Below, piece by piece: positions 62,312 to 64,000 of a stretch of 64,000 nt of DNA. Source of the stretch: Enterobacter asburiae (GTDB taxonomy: Bacteria > Pseudomonadota > Gammaproteobacteria > Enterobacterales > Enterobacteriaceae); the NCBI RefSeq assembly GCF_024599655.1, contig NZ_CP102247.1:1674001-1738000 (forward strand). Reading direction: 5' to 3'. The position numbers were made by a program, and so were the translations under genes. The notes under the pieces were generated by a model that saw only the letters and a list, made by a program, of their open reading frames with translations, was not told the DNA's origin and made no database searches. The stretch's first letter is position 1. Each line of letters begins with the position of its first letter.

Positions 62312-62489
62312 CCTGAAAGCGTGTGAATCAGCCTCGATTATTCTGTCAATAGCCAATGGATGAATAAGCTTTTTTTAGGACTGATGCCAGTTATATTTCT
62401 ATTTGATTAACTGCATGCTGAAACCCAATACGACTCGAGCTTATTTAAATTGCACAGGATAATTACTCTGCCAAAGTGATAAATAATCA

Positions 62490-63629
62490 ATGATGAAATC
62501 CAAAATGAAATTGATGCCATTATTGGTGTCTGTGACCTTGATGAGTGGTTGCACGGTCTTTCCCGGCAGCAATATGTCAACAATGGGTAAGGATGTGATC
62601 AAGCAACAGGATGCCGATTTTGATCTCGACAAAATGGTGAATGTTTATCCACTTACGCCTCGTCTGGTCGAACAATTACGTCCACGTCCGAATGTTGCCC
62701 AGCCGAATATGTCGCTGGACCAGGAAATTGCCTCCTACCAGTACCGCGTGGGTCCGGGTGACGTAATCAACGTGACCGTCTGGGACCACCCCGAACTGAC
62801 CACGCCAGCGGGCCAGTACCGTAGCTCAAGCGACACCGGTAACTGGGTGCAGTCAGATGGCACCATGTTCTATCCCTACATTGGTAAAGTCCATGTTGCA
62901 GGGAAAACGCTTGCCGAGATCCGTAGTGATATTACCGGCCGCTTAGCGCAGTACATCGCCGATCCGCAGGTGGACGTTAATATCGCCGCATTCCGCTCGC
63001 AAAAAGCCTATATCTCCGGCCAGGTGAACAAATCCGGCCAGCAGGCCATCACCAACGTTCCTCTGACCGTCCTGGATGCTATTAACGCCGCGGGCGGGTT
63101 AACCGACGGCGCCGACTGGCGCAACGTCGTGCTCACCCACAACGGGAAGGAGCAGCGCATTTCGCTGCAGGCGCTGATGCAAAACGGCGATCTGACCCAG
63201 AACCGTCTGCTCTATCCGGGCGACATTCTCTACGTGCCGCGCAATGACGATCTGAAAGTCTTCGTGATGGGTGAAGTGAAGAAACAGAGCACCCTCAAAA
63301 TGGACTTCAGCGGTATGACGCTGACCGAAGCGCTGGGCAATGCTGAGGGTATCGATCTGACGACCTCCAACGCGACCGGCATCTTCGTCATTCGTCCGCT
63401 GAAAGGTGAGGGCAGTGCGAAAGGCAAGATCGCCAACATCTACCAGCTGGATATGTCCGATGCGACCTCTCTGGTGATGGCAACGGAGTTCCGTCTCCAG
63501 CCATACGATGTGGTGTACGTCACCACCGCGCCGGTTGCCCGCTGGAACCGTCTGATCAACCAGTTGCTGCCAACCATCAGTGGCGTTCGCTACATGACGG
63601 ATACGGCGCGCGACATTCATACCTGGTAA
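62490..63629 (+). CDS. wza: Colanic acid export outer-membrane lipoprotein Wza
   Basis: 379-residue OPX lipoprotein forming the octameric export channel. Lipobox LMSGC with Cys21 as in E. coli Wza; Poly_export and SLBB domains follow (GPGDVINVTVWDHPELTTPA). The C-terminal amphipathic helix segment RYMTDTARDIHTW forms the outer-membrane pore in the known structure. First gene of the colanic acid operon; paralogue of the gfcE-like gene at 12.5 kb. Confidence 0.96.
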   Translation: MMKSKMKLMPLLVSVTLMSGCTVFPGSNMSTMGKDVIKQQDADFDLDKMVNVYPLTPRLVEQLRPRPNVAQPNMSLDQEIASYQYRVGPGDVINVTVWDHPELTTPAGQYRSSSDTGNWVQSDGTMFYPYIGKVHVAGKTLAEIRSDITGRLAQYIADPQVDVNIAAFRSQKAYISGQVNKSGQQAITNVPLTVLDAINAAGGLTDGADWRNVVLTHNGKEQRISLQALMQNGDLTQNRLLYPGDILYVPRNDDLKVFVMGEVKKQSTLKMDFSGMTLTEALGNAEGIDLTTSNATGIFVIRPLKGEGSAKGKIANIYQLDMSDATSLVMATEFRLQPYDVVYVTTAPVARWNRLINQLLPTISGVRYMTDTARDIHTW

Positions 63630-63635
63630 TCCGCG

Positions 63636-64000
63636 ATGTTTAACAAAATTCTGGTGGTATGCGTGGGGAACATCTGCCGTTCCCCTACGGCTGAACGGTT
63701 GTTGAAACACTACCAGCCCGAACTGACCGTTGATTCGGCCGGGCTGGGTGCACTGGTCGGAAAAGGTGCCGATGAGCGCGCAACGAGCGTGGCGCGGGAT
63801 CATCACCTCTCTCTCGACGGCCACGTGGCCCGCCAGGTCACTGGCCGCATGTGCCGGGAGTATGACCTGATCCTGACGATGGAAAAACGCCATATTCATG
63901 CGCTGTGCGATATCGCTCCTGAGATGCGCGGCAAGGTGATGCTGTTTGGTCACTGGGACAATGAACGTGAAATCCCCGATCCGTATCGCAAAAGCCATGA
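63636..64000 (+). CDS. wzb: Low-molecular-weight tyrosine phosphatase Wzb (3' partial)
   Basis: First 121 codons of the phosphatase that dephosphorylates Wzc; the window ends inside the gene. P-loop CX5R at Cys9 to Arg15 (VVCVGNICRSP) and general-acid loop IPDPYRKSH at the truncated end. It starts six bases after wza. Confidence 0.95.
   Translation, partial: MFNKILVVCVGNICRSPTAERLLKHYQPELTVDSAGLGALVGKGADERATSVARDHHLSLDGHVARQVTGRMCREYDLILTMEKRHIHALCDIAPEMRGKVMLFGHWDNEREIPDPYRKSH

Larger units (their letters stand above)
61798..62489. other. Long leader and promoter region of the colanic acid operon
   Basis: About 690 AT-rich bases with no gene, upstream of wza. It contains a candidate RcsAB box at 62019 and a JUMPstart/ops element at 62274, matching the layout of the E. 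coli cps leader. Confidence 0.75.

Noticed and set aside
1..64000. CRISPR arrays, rRNA and tRNA genes
   Set aside because: No regularly spaced repeats and no tRNA/rRNA-like sequence noticed; the recurring palindromes are REP, ERIC and IS-flanking repeats.

Overview
This window is chromosomal DNA from an enterobacterium close to Enterobacter (Enterobacter cloacae complex, Lelliottia or Leclercia type). Most genes and their order match the E. coli yehZ to metG and thiM to wza segments. Predicted proteins look highly similar to the E. coli ones, and REP/BIME palindromes and a complete ERIC element lie between genes. The genus assignment is inference from gene content (dat-ddc, a csc sucrose locus, a GfcE/Etp/Etk-type module) and not from a marker gene.

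Layout. 1-7.7 kb: osmF-yehYXW osmoprotectant ABC importer (osmF cut by the window start), yohO, mlrA, the btsSR pyruvate-sensing two-component system and yehS. 7.7-11.2 kb: metG and mrp, diverging. 11.2-26 kb is largely accessory: a GNAT acetyltransferase, rcnB, a GfcE/Etp/Etk-like polysaccharide export and tyrosine-kinase module with an ScsD-like thioredoxin, the dat-ddc pathway to 1,3-diaminopropane, the sucrose regulon cscR/cscBA, and a small YadA-type adhesin with a 34-residue membrane protein and a lipoprotein. 26-34 kb: TPP riboswitch-thiMD, yegW, the yegTUV nucleoside operon, fbaB and yegS. 34.2-36.2 kb: a two-gene islet beside the sRNA gene cyaR that looks like a pore-forming toxin/effector with a membrane immunity protein. 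36.3-49.2 kb: trhP (yegQ), yegP and the mdtABCD-baeSR multidrug efflux operon. 49.4-50.7 kb: an IS4-family (IS10-like) insertion inside a palindromic repeat, where E. coli has yegI to yegL. 50.8-64 kb: yegD, alkA, dgcE, udk, dcd, asmA, yegH, and the start of the colanic acid operon (wza, partial wzb) behind a long leader with an RcsAB-like box and a JUMPstart/ops element.

Themes. Envelope functions dominate: two Wza-type export modules, the Bae envelope-stress efflux operon, AsmA, DgcE and MlrA (curli/biofilm control), CyaR, and an adhesin. Both the csc and cyaR promoters carry plausible CRP sites, so carbon status is a common input. The least explained content is the 34.3-35.9 kb toxin/immunity-like pair, the 24.1-25.6 kb adhesin cluster, and the ERIC element that appears to form nearly the whole alkA mRNA leader.
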